A stretch of 64,000 nucleotides of DNA from Candidatus Ozemibacter sibiricus (lineage in GTDB: Bacteria; Muiribacteriota; Ozemobacteria; Ozemobacterales; Ozemobacteraceae): positions 62,001 to 126,000 of the forward strand of contig QOQW01000009.1 in NCBI GenBank assembly GCA_003327425.1, given 5' to 3'. The notes under the pieces were generated by a model that was not told where the DNA came from, did no database searches, and saw only the letters and a program-made list of their open reading frames with translations. This document shows positions 1-7,233 of the stretch, piece by piece. A program made the position numbers and the translations under genes. Position 1 is the first letter of the stretch; every line of letters starts with the position of its first letter.

Positions 1-692
1 ACAATATTGTTGACTGCTTCGAGACCTTCCCCTTCCCGCCCGGGGTGCTCGAGACCGCGCGGGGCGATGAGGCGGCCCAGGCCGTGGCCGCCACCTTGCC
101 CGAACCCGTTCGCGCCTCGCTTGACCGGCTCGAAAAAGCCGGGCGCGCCTACTACGAGTTTCGCGCTTCCCTGATGGTGAAGAACAATGAGGGCCTGACC
201 AAGACCTACAACCGGTTCCACGACCCCGGCCACGACGGCACCGGCATCAACGGCCGTGCCCCCGCCGACGTCGTCGCCGACATCAAGAAGCTCCGCGCCC
301 TGCACGCCGAGATGGACCGCGCCGTCCTCGACGCCTACGGCTGGGGCGACATTCCCACCGCCTGCGAGTTCCTGCTCGACTACGAAGAAGACGAAGACGA
401 CGATGACGAGGGCGCCTTCCGCCGCCGCCAGAAACCCTGGCGCTACCGCTGGCCCGACGAGGTCCGCGACGAAGTCCTCGCCCGCCTCCTGAAACTCAAT
501 GCCGACCGCGCCGCTGAAGAGCGCAGAAAGGGCCTGACCGCCGGCCCCAAACGACCGCCCGCATCGTCAGATGACGACTCCCCGCCCGCCGACCTCGACC
601 CCGCCCCCAAACGCGGTCGCAAGAAGAAGTCTTCAGCTTCTCACGCCACCCTGCCGGGGTTGTCACCTGCGAACGAGGACTCCGAACCGTGA
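1..692 (+). CDS. drmMI: C-terminal part of DISARM-type adenine-specific DNA methylase (5' end outside window)
   Basis: The reading frame is open from base 3 with no start, so only about the last 230 codons are here. Just before residue L at base 48 the frame reads CFETFPFP, followed by GLTKTYNRFHDP, LHAEMDRAVLDAYGW and a WRYRW...VLARLLKLN tail. These are typical of the C-terminal recognition region of large Eco57I/PglX-like N6-adenine methylases, including DrmMI of class 1 DISARM. The end is Lys/Arg/Pro-rich. The catalytic NPPY region would lie to the left of the window. The stop TGA (690-692) overlaps the GTG start of the next gene, so the two are translationally coupled. DrmMI rather than another methylase is inferred from the drmA/B/C remnants downstream. 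This part shows no disruption. Confidence 0.75.
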   Translation, partial: NIVDCFETFPFPPGVLETARGDEAAQAVAATLPEPVRASLDRLEKAGRAYYEFRASLMVKNNEGLTKTYNRFHDPGHDGTGINGRAPADVVADIKKLRALHAEMDRAVLDAYGWGDIPTACEFLLDYEEDEDDDDEGAFRRRQKPWRYRWPDEVRDEVLARLLKLNADRAAEERRKGLTAGPKRPPASSDDDSPPADLDPAPKRGRKKKSSASHATLPGLSPANEDSEP

Positions 693-1282
693 GCAGTCTT
701 GCACTACCCACACCCCACCTGGTGATCCTGGCCGGCCCGAACGGCGCCGGAAAGACAACCTGCGCGTCACGGTTGCTTCCCCCCGGCGTGCCCTTCGTCA
801 ATGCCGATGAGATCGCCAAGACTCTGCCCGGGTTCGAAGGCGTCGCTCAGGACCTGCGAGCCGGCCGGATCCTTCTCGAAAAGGTTTCGCACTTCGAGCA
901 ACATCGCCAGAGCTTTGCCATCGAGACCAATCTGGCCAACCGCGCCCTGCTGAAACGGATCGAACGACTGCAAGCGACCGGATACTCGGTGACCATGATC
1001 TTCCTGTGGCTACGGTCGGTCGATCTGGCCATCGACCGCGTCATGGAGCGGGTTCGGCGCGGCGGGCATTCCGTTCCGGCCGAAGTCATTCGCCGGCGGT
1101 ATCGGGTCGGTTTGACCAACTTCCTGAAGTGGTATCGGGTTCGAGTCGATTCATGGTTCATTTTCGACAACTCCCTGGGAGAGATACGCCTGGTTGCTTT
1201 ACAAGAGAAGCCTGGAGCGGAGCAGATATTTGAAAAGGACCTTTGGCATAAGATCAGGAAAGGGGTTGCCTTGGATGAGTAA
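689..1282 (+). CDS. Zeta-toxin-like P-loop kinase/ATPase
   Basis: A 197-aa protein with Walker A AGPNGAGKTT at residues 15-24. It continues with FVNADEIA, an ETNLANR segment, FLWLRS, GGHSVP and a RRRY...NF basic patch. This is the layout of the zeta-toxin/UDP-GlcNAc-kinase-like AAA family that is widespread as a small bicistronic module. The family is known or suspected to phosphorylate nucleotide-sugar or related small substrates; the actual substrate here is not readable. GTG at 689 is chosen because it forms a GTGA overlap with the methylase stop. The gene overlaps the next small gene by 8 nt. It is intact although drmA, drmB and drmC around it are broken, which fits an addiction-type module lodged in the defence locus (inference). 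Confidence 0.75.
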   Translation: MSSLALPTPHLVILAGPNGAGKTTCASRLLPPGVPFVNADEIAKTLPGFEGVAQDLRAGRILLEKVSHFEQHRQSFAIETNLANRALLKRIERLQATGYSVTMIFLWLRSVDLAIDRVMERVRRGGHSVPAEVIRRRYRVGLTNFLKWYRVRVDSWFIFDNSLGEIRLVALQEKPGAEQIFEKDLWHKIRKGVALDE

Positions 1283-1490
1283 CATCCGAAAAGAACCAGT
1301 CCCATCCCCCCGTGCGAGAGACCTCGAACGAAAGATTCAAGAAGCCGTCCGGGAAGCCCTTCTCGACCACCAGCGCGCCGGAAACCCCGTCGCCATCTGG
1401 CGGGACGGCAAGGTGGTCATCGTCCCCCCCAGCAAAATTCTCGAGCTTCTTGCTCGAGGTCGAAAGACGCCGCCCTCGCGGGGTGAATGA
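1275..1490 (+). CDS. Small conserved partner of zeta-like kinase, possible antitoxin
   Basis: A 71-aa charged protein with a predicted amphipathic helix (RDLERKIQEAVREALLDHQ) followed by AGNPVAIWRDGKVVIVPP and a short Ile/Leu tail. Small proteins with the 'GNP-AVWRDGKVV-IPP' pattern commonly sit beside zeta-like AAA ATPases, so I read this as the second gene of a two-gene cassette. Whether it neutralises the kinase is not shown by the sequence. ATG 1275 lies inside the end of the upstream gene (8-nt overlap), indicating coupled translation. A 135-bp stretch with no recognisable gene separates it from the drmA remnant. Confidence 0.6.
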   Translation: MSNIRKEPVPSPRARDLERKIQEAVREALLDHQRAGNPVAIWRDGKVVIVPPSKILELLARGRKTPPSRGE

Positions 1491-1625
1491 CTCATGGGCA
1501 GGGCTGGTGGTCGTGATTCCCACGCCAGCGAAGACCCTGTCATCTGATCATTGCCCGGCCTGGTCGACAGGGGCTTGGGCCGAGAAACGGCGCCCGAAGG
1601 CCCGCCCAAGAAAGAAGGCTGACTG

Positions 1626-2760
1626 ATGGCCAAACAATCCAGAGAACGAACACCGCCAACCAAGGACCAATCTGCCGAGATGCCCATGGCCGGATGCTCG
1701 ACGACCAGCGCCCAGGTTCGACAGGGGTTGGTCGAGGCGCTGCGGCTTGACCTCGTAGGTCCCGACAACGATCACCCCTGCGCCCGGGAACTCCTGCCCG
1801 AAGCGCCGAATCGGTGGTATCTCACCGGCTATCTGGTGCCGACGAACGCGCCGTTGGCTCAACGCTTCGATGAGACCTCCACCGAAGAGATCGATGCCGC
1901 CGGCGACGCGCAAGGAATCGACGATGCCGACGCCCCCGAGCAGAAGGCCGCCAGCCAGAAGAGCTTCCTGCCGTCATCGCTGGGGCTGAGCGTCATCGTT
2001 CCCGCCGATGCCGATGAATTGCGGGCCACGGTTTCGTGGGGCGATTACGTCTGGGAATCCGTCGACGGCACCCCCGAGCCGGGCCTGGACGCCCTTGATG
2101 GTTGCGAGAGCGATGGTGTAGTTCGCGAAGCTGTGGTCCCTCCAGCCACCCCCGCGCCGACCACGACGAGCTACCAGACTCCCGACCAAGAAAAACTCAC
2201 GTGTAAAACCCCGGCCAAGGAAGCCCCCCTTCGCCGCCCCGGAACCCCTGAAACCAACGGCTACCGTCGCCTTCCCCGGTCAACGACGGTCACCGTTCCT
2301 CTGTGCATTTCCGAGAAACCTCGGGCCGTGCCGCTGGTGGGCAACCCCGGTGTACAACTCGTGGTCACCATCCGCCAAGCCTTGGCCCCCGGCCTGCCGG
2401 GGGGCGCCAAGGCCGTCTCCATCTTTCTGGTCAACGGTCGTGACCCCCAGGAACCCGGTTATCGCGCGCGAGTCGGCCATCGATGCGGCCGGTCTGACCG
2501 TGCTGATGCGCTACACCCTCCGCCTGCTGACCCTGGACCAACTTGGTCGTGCCGCCGGCCTCATCTGCGCGCTTGAACTGGAACGGGAACGACAGCCCGG
2601 CCGATTGGGGGCTTGGCCCTTTGAGATCGGCTTGTGGGTAGGGCAAGCGGCCACCCCCAACATCCTAGGCGGCCAAGGAAATGCCGGGAAATTCACCGCC
2701 TATACCAAGCTGTTGGCCTTCAAGCGCGATCCCGGCCACAATCCGGCGCCGATTCCCTAG
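1626..2760 (+). pseudogene. drmA: drmA remnant (DISARM helicase), internal deletion and frameshift
   Basis: The N-terminal part (frame of 1626) carries LRLDLVGPDNDHPCARELLPE, RWYLTGYLVPTNAP, a FLPSSLGLS patch and SIFLVN. These are hallmarks of the DrmA N-terminus, a DISARM helicase that is normally over 1,000 aa long. Near 2449-2475 the homologous frame changes to that of 2350. There GLTVLMRYTLRLLTLDQLGRA and WPFEIGLWVGQAATPN continue, the part that normally follows the Walker A region. The P-loop segment between them is missing. The frame then stops at 2758-2760 just after PAPIP, where intact DrmA continues with a Cys-rich segment and motor motifs. About 370 residues of homology remain. It is almost certainly non-functional. 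Confidence 0.8.
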
Positions 2761-2978
2761 CGCGGGCCTTGGAGATGGGCCGGCTGTGTTCCAACGATCC
2801 GATCTGTGCATTGCACGCGCCGCGCGAGCATGATCCCCAACCCCTGCATGGGAGCGCCTGTCATGGGTGTTTGTTGATTTCAGAAACCTCGTGCGAGCAG
2901 CGGAACGATTTCCTCGATCGTTCACTGGTGGTTCCCACCATCGAAAACCTCGGTGCCGAGTTCTTTCTATCTCCATGA
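2757..2978 (+). pseudogene. drmB: drmB C-terminal remnant (DUF1998 end)
   Basis: In the frame ending at TGA 2976-2978 the translation reads GRLCSNDPICALH, then LHGSACHGCLLISETSCEQR, NDFLDRSLVVPT and GAEFF. This is the conserved C-terminal end of DrmB (DUF1998), with its Cys-rich CSNDP...CHGC...TSC pattern. The rest of DrmB is absent. The match begins within a few bases of the drmA stop, so one deletion removed the 3' part of drmA plus nearly all of drmB. The stop overlaps the drmC start as ATGA (2975-2978), preserving the original operon overlap. About 73 codons remain and no start codon of its own is evident. Confidence 0.8.
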
Positions 2979-3903
2979 GCGTATTTGAGCCGTTCCATGC
3001 CTTGGATGCTTGGCAGCTCGATGAGCTGGCCAGCGTCCTTCGAGGTGGGCCACGGGCCACCACGCTGTCCAGCCATGTAGTTGGACAGATTGTTGGTCCC
3101 GACCTGGTCATGCCCATCATGCAGGCCTTGGAAACCGCCGTGAAGAACGGTTGGACGCTTTCGCAGGCAGCGGAAGTCCTTGGCGAGATCAGCCGGTCGC
3201 GAAGGCTGGGCCAAGCCGACGCCTCGGCCTTCGACCTCTCGTCCTGTCGGGGCCTGAAGTGCCCGGCGTGGTCACCCGCGACACCAAGGCTGTCGTCCAC
3301 ACCCTGATCGAGGAGTGCCGGAGTGACATCCTCCTCGTCGGCTATGCCATTCACCACGGCCGGGACCTGTTCCAACGGTTGGGGGAAAAACTGGCGGCCG
3401 ACCCGTCGTTGCGTGTGAGGTTCTTTTTGAATGTGCACCGTACTCCTGGCAATGCTTCCACCTTGGCGGCCCAACTCGTCCAGAAGTTCGCGACCGAATT
3501 CGCGACATGGCATTGGCCGTGGAGGCCAAGGCCGGAAGTTTGGTACGACCCTCGATCGCTTCAGCTCGACCCGAAGGCCAGGGCGGTTTTGCATGCCAAG
3601 TGCCTGATCGTCGATGCCGCAATCGCTTTGGTGACCTCTGCGAATTTCACCGAGGCCGCTCAGGAACGCAACATCGAGGTCGGGATCATCATCCGCGATC
3701 AGTCTTTCATCCAGCGCTTAACCCTTTACTTCGAAGGCTTGCGCCAGACCTGCCTGCTGCCCCTCGGTTCCTCATCGACCTGGTGGGTTTCCCCGCCATA
3801 CGTGGGTAGGCTGGCCACTCTCCGATCCCTGCGTCCCCGAGGAGGTAGCCTCATTCTGAAAAGAATTGGACCTTCTCGCCGATTTATGCTATCCCGGTTC
3901 TAA
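2975..3903 (+). pseudogene. drmC: drmC (phospholipase D-like DISARM protein), frameshifted
   Basis: Starting at ATG 2975, about 87 codons give the DrmC N-terminal helical part (VLRGGPRATTLSSHVVG, then ALETAVKNGWT). At 3236-3240 the sequence reads gacctc-tc-gtcctg; removing the extra tc restores DLVLSGPE, so a 2-bp duplication shifts the frame. The new frame continues DrmC homology: LVGYAIHHGRDLF, FFLNVHRTPG, EVWYDPRSL, and the PLD HKD-type motif LHAKCLIVD (H-x-K, D) followed by TSANFTEAAQERNIEVG. Homology ends near LLPL, about 45 codons before the stop. One HKD motif is visible, as in the family. Translation from the natural start would end soon after the shift (near 3307), so the gene is probably inactive. 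Confidence 0.8.
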
Positions 3904-4056
3904 GGGTACCAGGCTCCAAAGGATGGCAGAGTTGTGCGTGGCGGCCGGATGGAGCCCGCTCGCCGAGGGCGGTGGGGAAGGGGGCCAGCGGATTTGCCAT
4001 CCCCCATTTGGTGTGCGGTGCCCAGGGAACTATCGTTTGTCCAGGAGATTTGTCCC

Positions 4057-4317
4057 ATGCCCAAGAAAGGTCACAAGAAGAATCCCATCGTCATCAACGT
4101 CCATTCCGCGACCGAGGCCCAGCACTATGCCGCTATCTGCGCCGAGCATGGCTGGCACTTCATCATCGGCATGAATCCTCACGAGCCTGTCGATCTGCGG
4201 CAACTCGAAGAAGCCAGGCATCCGCCAGAACCCCTGACCGCCGACGCCCGACCCGATCGCAACGCCCCCTGCCCCTGCGGCAGCGGGAAGAAGTTCAAGA
4301 AGTGCTGTGGGGCCTGA
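4057..4317 (+). CDS. Small SEC-C/SWIM zinc-binding protein (PBPRA1643-like)
   Basis: An 86-aa basic protein. The N-terminal half ([20 protein letters not shown], then HGWHFIIG) matches small proteins annotated as PBPRA1643-family. The C-terminal half holds the SEC-C motif [13 protein letters not shown], which binds one zinc ion; in SecA the same motif contacts SecB and ribosomes. ATG 4057 is chosen because AGGAG lies at 4043-4047 and the product begins with the basic [10 protein letters not shown]. It is a single-gene unit between the DISARM debris and the next accessory gene. Its cellular role is unknown. Confidence 0.8.
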   Translation: MPKKGHKKNPIVINVHSATEAQHYAAICAEHGWHFIIGMNPHEPVDLRQLEEARHPPEPLTADARPDRNAPCPCGSGKKFKKCCGA

Positions 4318-4510
4318 ACGGGGGCCCCTTTGTTGTTGTGCGCACCTCGACCTCTGCCGAGCCTCCCCGCCGATACGCTGGCAACGAAAAGCCGTCGTTC
4401 AACCAGGCTTGGAAAGCCCGCCCTGGAAGAGGAGAAACGAATCGTTTGTTGAGCCGATCCCCAATGGGGATGAGCTGATCCGAATACCTAATGATGGAGG
4501 CCACCTGCCC

Positions 4511-5131
4511 ATGGCACGCTCGCCGAAAGTCGTCTATCAATTCAAGATCACGCTGCAAGAAATTGATCCCCCCGTCTGGCGTCGGATTCAAATCCCAGCC
4601 ACGTATGATTTCTGGCAATTCCATGTCGCTATTCAAGATGCCATGGGGTGGTTGGATTACCACCTCCACTCCTTCGAACTCACTCAGAAATTTCGGCGAA
4701 AACCTACAGTGATCGGCATTCCCGACCCTGACTGGAATGATCCGCCGACCATCCCGGGCTGGACCGTGAAGGTGACCGACGTCTTCCAAGAACTGGGCCA
4801 GCGGATGACCTACAATTATGACTTCGGGGACGGCTGGAGGCACGAGATCCTGTTCGAAGGGATGCTCCTGCCCTCTTCCGATACGAAGTATCCCGTCTGT
4901 CTGGCCGGCGGTGGCGCTTGCCCGCCCGAAGATTGCGGCGGTCCTTCAGGCTACGAGGAGATGCTGACCATCTTGAAGACTGGAAAAGGCAAAGCGTTCC
5001 AGGAAATGAAAGACTGGCTCGAGCATCACCAGAAGTGCTACTGGCCTTTCGATCCCCGCGCGTTCGACCCGGCCAGCGTCCGTTTCGACAACCCCAAGAA
5101 ACGCTTCAAGACGGCGTTCAAAAAGGGGTGA
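4511..5131 (+). CDS. Plasmid pRiA4b ORF-3 family protein
   Basis: A 206-aa protein with YQFKITLQEIDPPVWRRIQI at the start, then FWQFHVAIQDAMGW, HLHSFEL, MTYNYDFGDGWRHEI, CLAGGGACPPEDCGG and FDP(R/A)xFD near the end. This is the conserved pattern of the IS1096 TnpR/pRiA4b ORF-3 fold (PF07929). The family is common on plasmids, transposons and defence islands but has no settled biochemical function. ATG 4511 is selected because GGAGG sits 10 nt upstream and homology begins immediately after it. The longer upstream frame has no similarity to the family. Confidence 0.85.
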   Translation: MARSPKVVYQFKITLQEIDPPVWRRIQIPATYDFWQFHVAIQDAMGWLDYHLHSFELTQKFRRKPTVIGIPDPDWNDPPTIPGWTVKVTDVFQELGQRMTYNYDFGDGWRHEILFEGMLLPSSDTKYPVCLAGGGACPPEDCGGPSGYEEMLTILKTGKGKAFQEMKDWLEHHQKCYWPFDPRAFDPASVRFDNPKKRFKTAFKKG

Positions 5132-5261
5132 ACGACAACCTCCCGGCCGCGTCGCCGCCGGACGACCGAGGTTCGGTGGCGGACGGCGCTGGGGTCAGCA
5201 GGCGGCGCCGAGGTCGGCCGAGGCCAGAGGGGCGCGGCGATCGCTGCGCGCGGGGATGGGC

Positions 5262-6098
5262 TCAATACCCGCGGCAGTACTGGAAGTGCATGTAATCGTT
5301 TTCAACCTGGGTGAAGCCGTGCTTGAGGAAGATCTCGGCCAGCTTCTTCTGCCCGGGAGTCTGCCACCTCTGGCCCATGGGGTTTTCCGAGGCGTTGAGG
5401 TCGACCGCGATGCCCCAGGCATGGGTGCTCTTGGTGGTGCCGCCCCGCTTGTTGCGGTTGTTGTAGCAGCCGTCGAAGGTATGGATCTCGTGGGAAAGGC
5501 CCTTGGCCTTGATCTCTTCGAACACGGCCCGCAGCTTGTCGGCGATCAGCCGGTGGCAGGTGACGGGGATGTCCCGTCCCCCGGGGCCGGCCGGCATGGT
5601 GACGGTCACTTGGTTCTGCCCGGGGGGGCCGAACATCCGCTCGATGCCCTCACGGCCGTAGGGAGGCGGCCCCAAGGTGGAGGCAGGGGTGGTCGGACGC
5701 GTGCCGGAGTCATTCCTGGGCGGGGTGGAAGGAGCATCTGGGCCAGGGCGGGAGGACCCGGGGTTGCGGGGCGGTGCGGTGCGGCCTCCCCGGCTGGCGA
5801 TGATGTCGACGAGCCGCTCGAACAGGCGGGTGAGGCGTTCGAAGATCCGGGTCAGGCGCTCGAAGAGACGCGCCCACGGGTTGTCGGGCGGAGTGGCCGT
5901 TGGGCCGGTCGCCGGGGGTTCGGCCGGGGTCGGCGGGGCTTGTAGAGCCGGTTCGGCGCCGCCCTCGCCCTGGGGGTCGTGCTCCTGGAGGGTTCTCTGC
6001 ATGTCGATTTCCGCTCCCGCCAGGAACGGTTGGAATACCAGCACCAAGGCCAGCGCCAGGGCCGTCCAAGGCCGTAAGGGTTGCACGGGAAATCGCAT
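5262..6098 (-). CDS. Secreted M15-family (D-Ala-D-Ala carboxypeptidase-like) peptidase
   Basis: A 278-aa protein. It begins with a signal peptide (MRFPVQPLRP, then the hydrophobic ALALALVLVFQPFLAGA). Next come a Pro/Ala/Gly-rich stretch, a short helical segment of repeated FERLTR units (about residues 85-110) and a second Pro-rich linker. The C-terminal M15 peptidase domain has STHAWGIAVDLN and DYMHFQY, which contain the zinc ligands H, D and H of the LAS/M15 fold. It should trim peptidoglycan cross-peptides in the periplasm. ATG at 6098 is preceded by a strong GGAGGAGGGAG ribosome site. It converges on the gene at 4511-5131 across 130 bp in which I see nothing definite. Confidence 0.8.
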   Translation of the reverse strand: MRFPVQPLRPWTALALALVLVFQPFLAGAEIDMQRTLQEHDPQGEGGAEPALQAPPTPAEPPATGPTATPPDNPWARLFERLTRIFERLTRLFERLVDIIASRGGRTAPPRNPGSSRPGPDAPSTPPRNDSGTRPTTPASTLGPPPYGREGIERMFGPPGQNQVTVTMPAGPGGRDIPVTCHRLIADKLRAVFEEIKAKGLSHEIHTFDGCYNNRNKRGGTTKSTHAWGIAVDLNASENPMGQRWQTPGQKKLAEIFLKHGFTQVENDYMHFQYCRGY

Positions 6099-6306
6099 AC
6101 TCCCTCCTCCTGTTTGGCTTTGTTCAATCTTACCAATATCTGCAGGAAGGTTACACCAGCATCGCCTGCCGCTTCCAGTCGAGCCGCTTCCCTCTCCGAG
6201 CCAACCTCTCCCCGCATCCAGCGTGGCCAGCCGACACGCCTCGCCCTGGCCACCGGGGCGGCGCTCCCCCGCCCGCCGAACGCGGTGTGTTCGGCAGGCC
6301 GAACCA

Positions 6307-6340
6307 AGGGGTCCAGGGGCCTTCGGCCCCTGGCGGTATC
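6307..6340. repeat. Dispersed palindromic repeat, copy 1
   Basis: The core is CCAGGGGCC-ttc-GGCCCCTGG (6313-6333) flanked by AGGGGT and CGGTATC. A copy identical at 31 of 34 positions lies at 61624-61657. Both copies are in divergent intergenic regions and both follow a short GTTCGGC-containing stretch. It can form a strong hairpin on either strand. Confidence 0.7.
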
Positions 6341-6440
6341 GATGGAGCCAAGTCGTTCTATTAGCTCTGAAGATCATCTCCTCAAGAGTGGAGATTTTGA
6401 TGCCTCCTTTGCACGGCTGGTCGCCAAGGCCGGCGAACCG

Positions 6441-6449
6441 TGGTATCCT
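6441..6449 (+). promoter_or_regulatory. Extended -10 promoter candidate for yhbY
   Basis: TGG-TATCCT, matching the extended -10 form seen before several other rightward genes in this window. No clear -35 is visible. It lies 55 bp upstream of the yhbY start. Confidence 0.4.
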
Positions 6450-6503
6450 GCCGCCGGTCGGGCCTCGTGCGCCGACGATGCCATCCCACCGGAGGTCCGT
6501 TCC

Positions 6504-7052
6504 ATGCTTTTGACGCCGAAACAACGCAAGCACCTCGAGGCCCTGGCCCACGACCTGGAAGCCGTGGTCCGGATCGGCAAAGGCGGCATCACCCCCGCTC
6601 TGCTCGCCACCGCTCGCGAGGCCCTGCAGGCGCGCGAACTGATCAAGGTCAAGATCCTCGACAATGCCGAGATCGAGCGCGAAGAGGCCGCCGCCGCCCT
6701 CGTGCGGGGCACCCGGGCCGAGCTGGTCCGGGTCATCGGTCGCGTCATCATCCTCTACCGGCCCAATCCCGACAAGAAGCACCGCATCGAGTTCCCGGCT
6801 CCCGGTGCCGCTCGGGCCGAGACCGGCGACTCCGAGGCCGCGCCTCTCGCTCGGCCGGCGCGCGCCGGGCGGTCATCCCGCGCCTCGTCCGCGCCTCGTT
6901 CTCGAGTCGGGGAAAAGCCCGCCTCCAAGAAAGGGCCATCGCCTTCCCGCTCCACGGGCCGGAAGAGCCCGTCCCCCAGCGCTCGCACCCTGACCCGCCG
7001 GGCCATCGGCCGCCCGCCTCGCCCCTCTCGCCCGCCGCGCCGCCGCGGGTAG
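6504..7052 (+). CDS. yhbY: YhbY/CRM-domain RNA-binding protein with long basic tail
   Basis: 182 aa. The first ~95 residues form a CRM (YhbY) domain: LTPKQRKHLEALAHDLEAVV, then RIGKGGITPALL, a REAL-LIKVKIL stretch and VRVIGRVIILYRP. This fold binds 23S rRNA precursors and assists assembly of the 50S subunit. Usual family members are about 100 aa. Here a further ~85 residues are rich in Ser, Arg, Pro and Ala, are strongly basic and are likely disordered. ATG 6504 is supported by GGAGG at 6491-6495 and by homology starting at once. The tail composition resembles that of Pnp in this same window. Confidence 0.9.
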   Translation: MLLTPKQRKHLEALAHDLEAVVRIGKGGITPALLATAREALQARELIKVKILDNAEIEREEAAAALVRGTRAELVRVIGRVIILYRPNPDKKHRIEFPAPGAARAETGDSEAAPLARPARAGRSSRASSAPRSRVGEKPASKKGPSPSRSTGRKSPSPSARTLTRRAIGRPPRPSRPPRRRG

Positions 7053-7190
7053 CAGGCTCCTGGCCTGCCCACCGGGCGCTCGCGCTTGCCGTCAGGTTCC
7101 CAACGCCCTCCGAACCGAACGGCCGGTGGCCGATCGCTGAGAGAGCGGGCCTGGCTTGGCCGCCCCGCACGTGCTGGTCGAGGCCTGGTG

Positions 7191-7199
7191 TGGTAGAGT
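7191..7199 (+). promoter_or_regulatory. Extended -10 promoter candidate before receiver/PPDK-like gene
   Basis: TGG-TAGAGT, 35 bp before the ATG at 7234. It matches the extended -10 pattern of the other rightward units. No clear -35 box. Confidence 0.35.
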
Positions 7200-7233
7200 G
7201 GATGACGACCCGACCTTCGTCGAAGCAACCGCC

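Larger units (their letters stand above)
6099..6503. other. Divergent intergenic region with palindromic repeat
   Basis: 405 bp between two divergently transcribed genes. It holds one copy of a dispersed palindromic element (6307-6340) and, on the plus strand, an extended -10 box TGG-TATCCT at 6441-6449, about 55 bp before yhbY. No convincing coding frame is seen; the ORFs crossing it have no family features. Confidence 0.5.

Noticed and set aside
2350-2760. Independent 136-aa gene
   Set aside because: Its sequence is the continuation of DrmA homology in another frame, not a separate protein.
1-3903. A functional DISARM system
   Set aside because: drmA lacks its P-loop segment, drmB is nearly gone and drmC is frameshifted.
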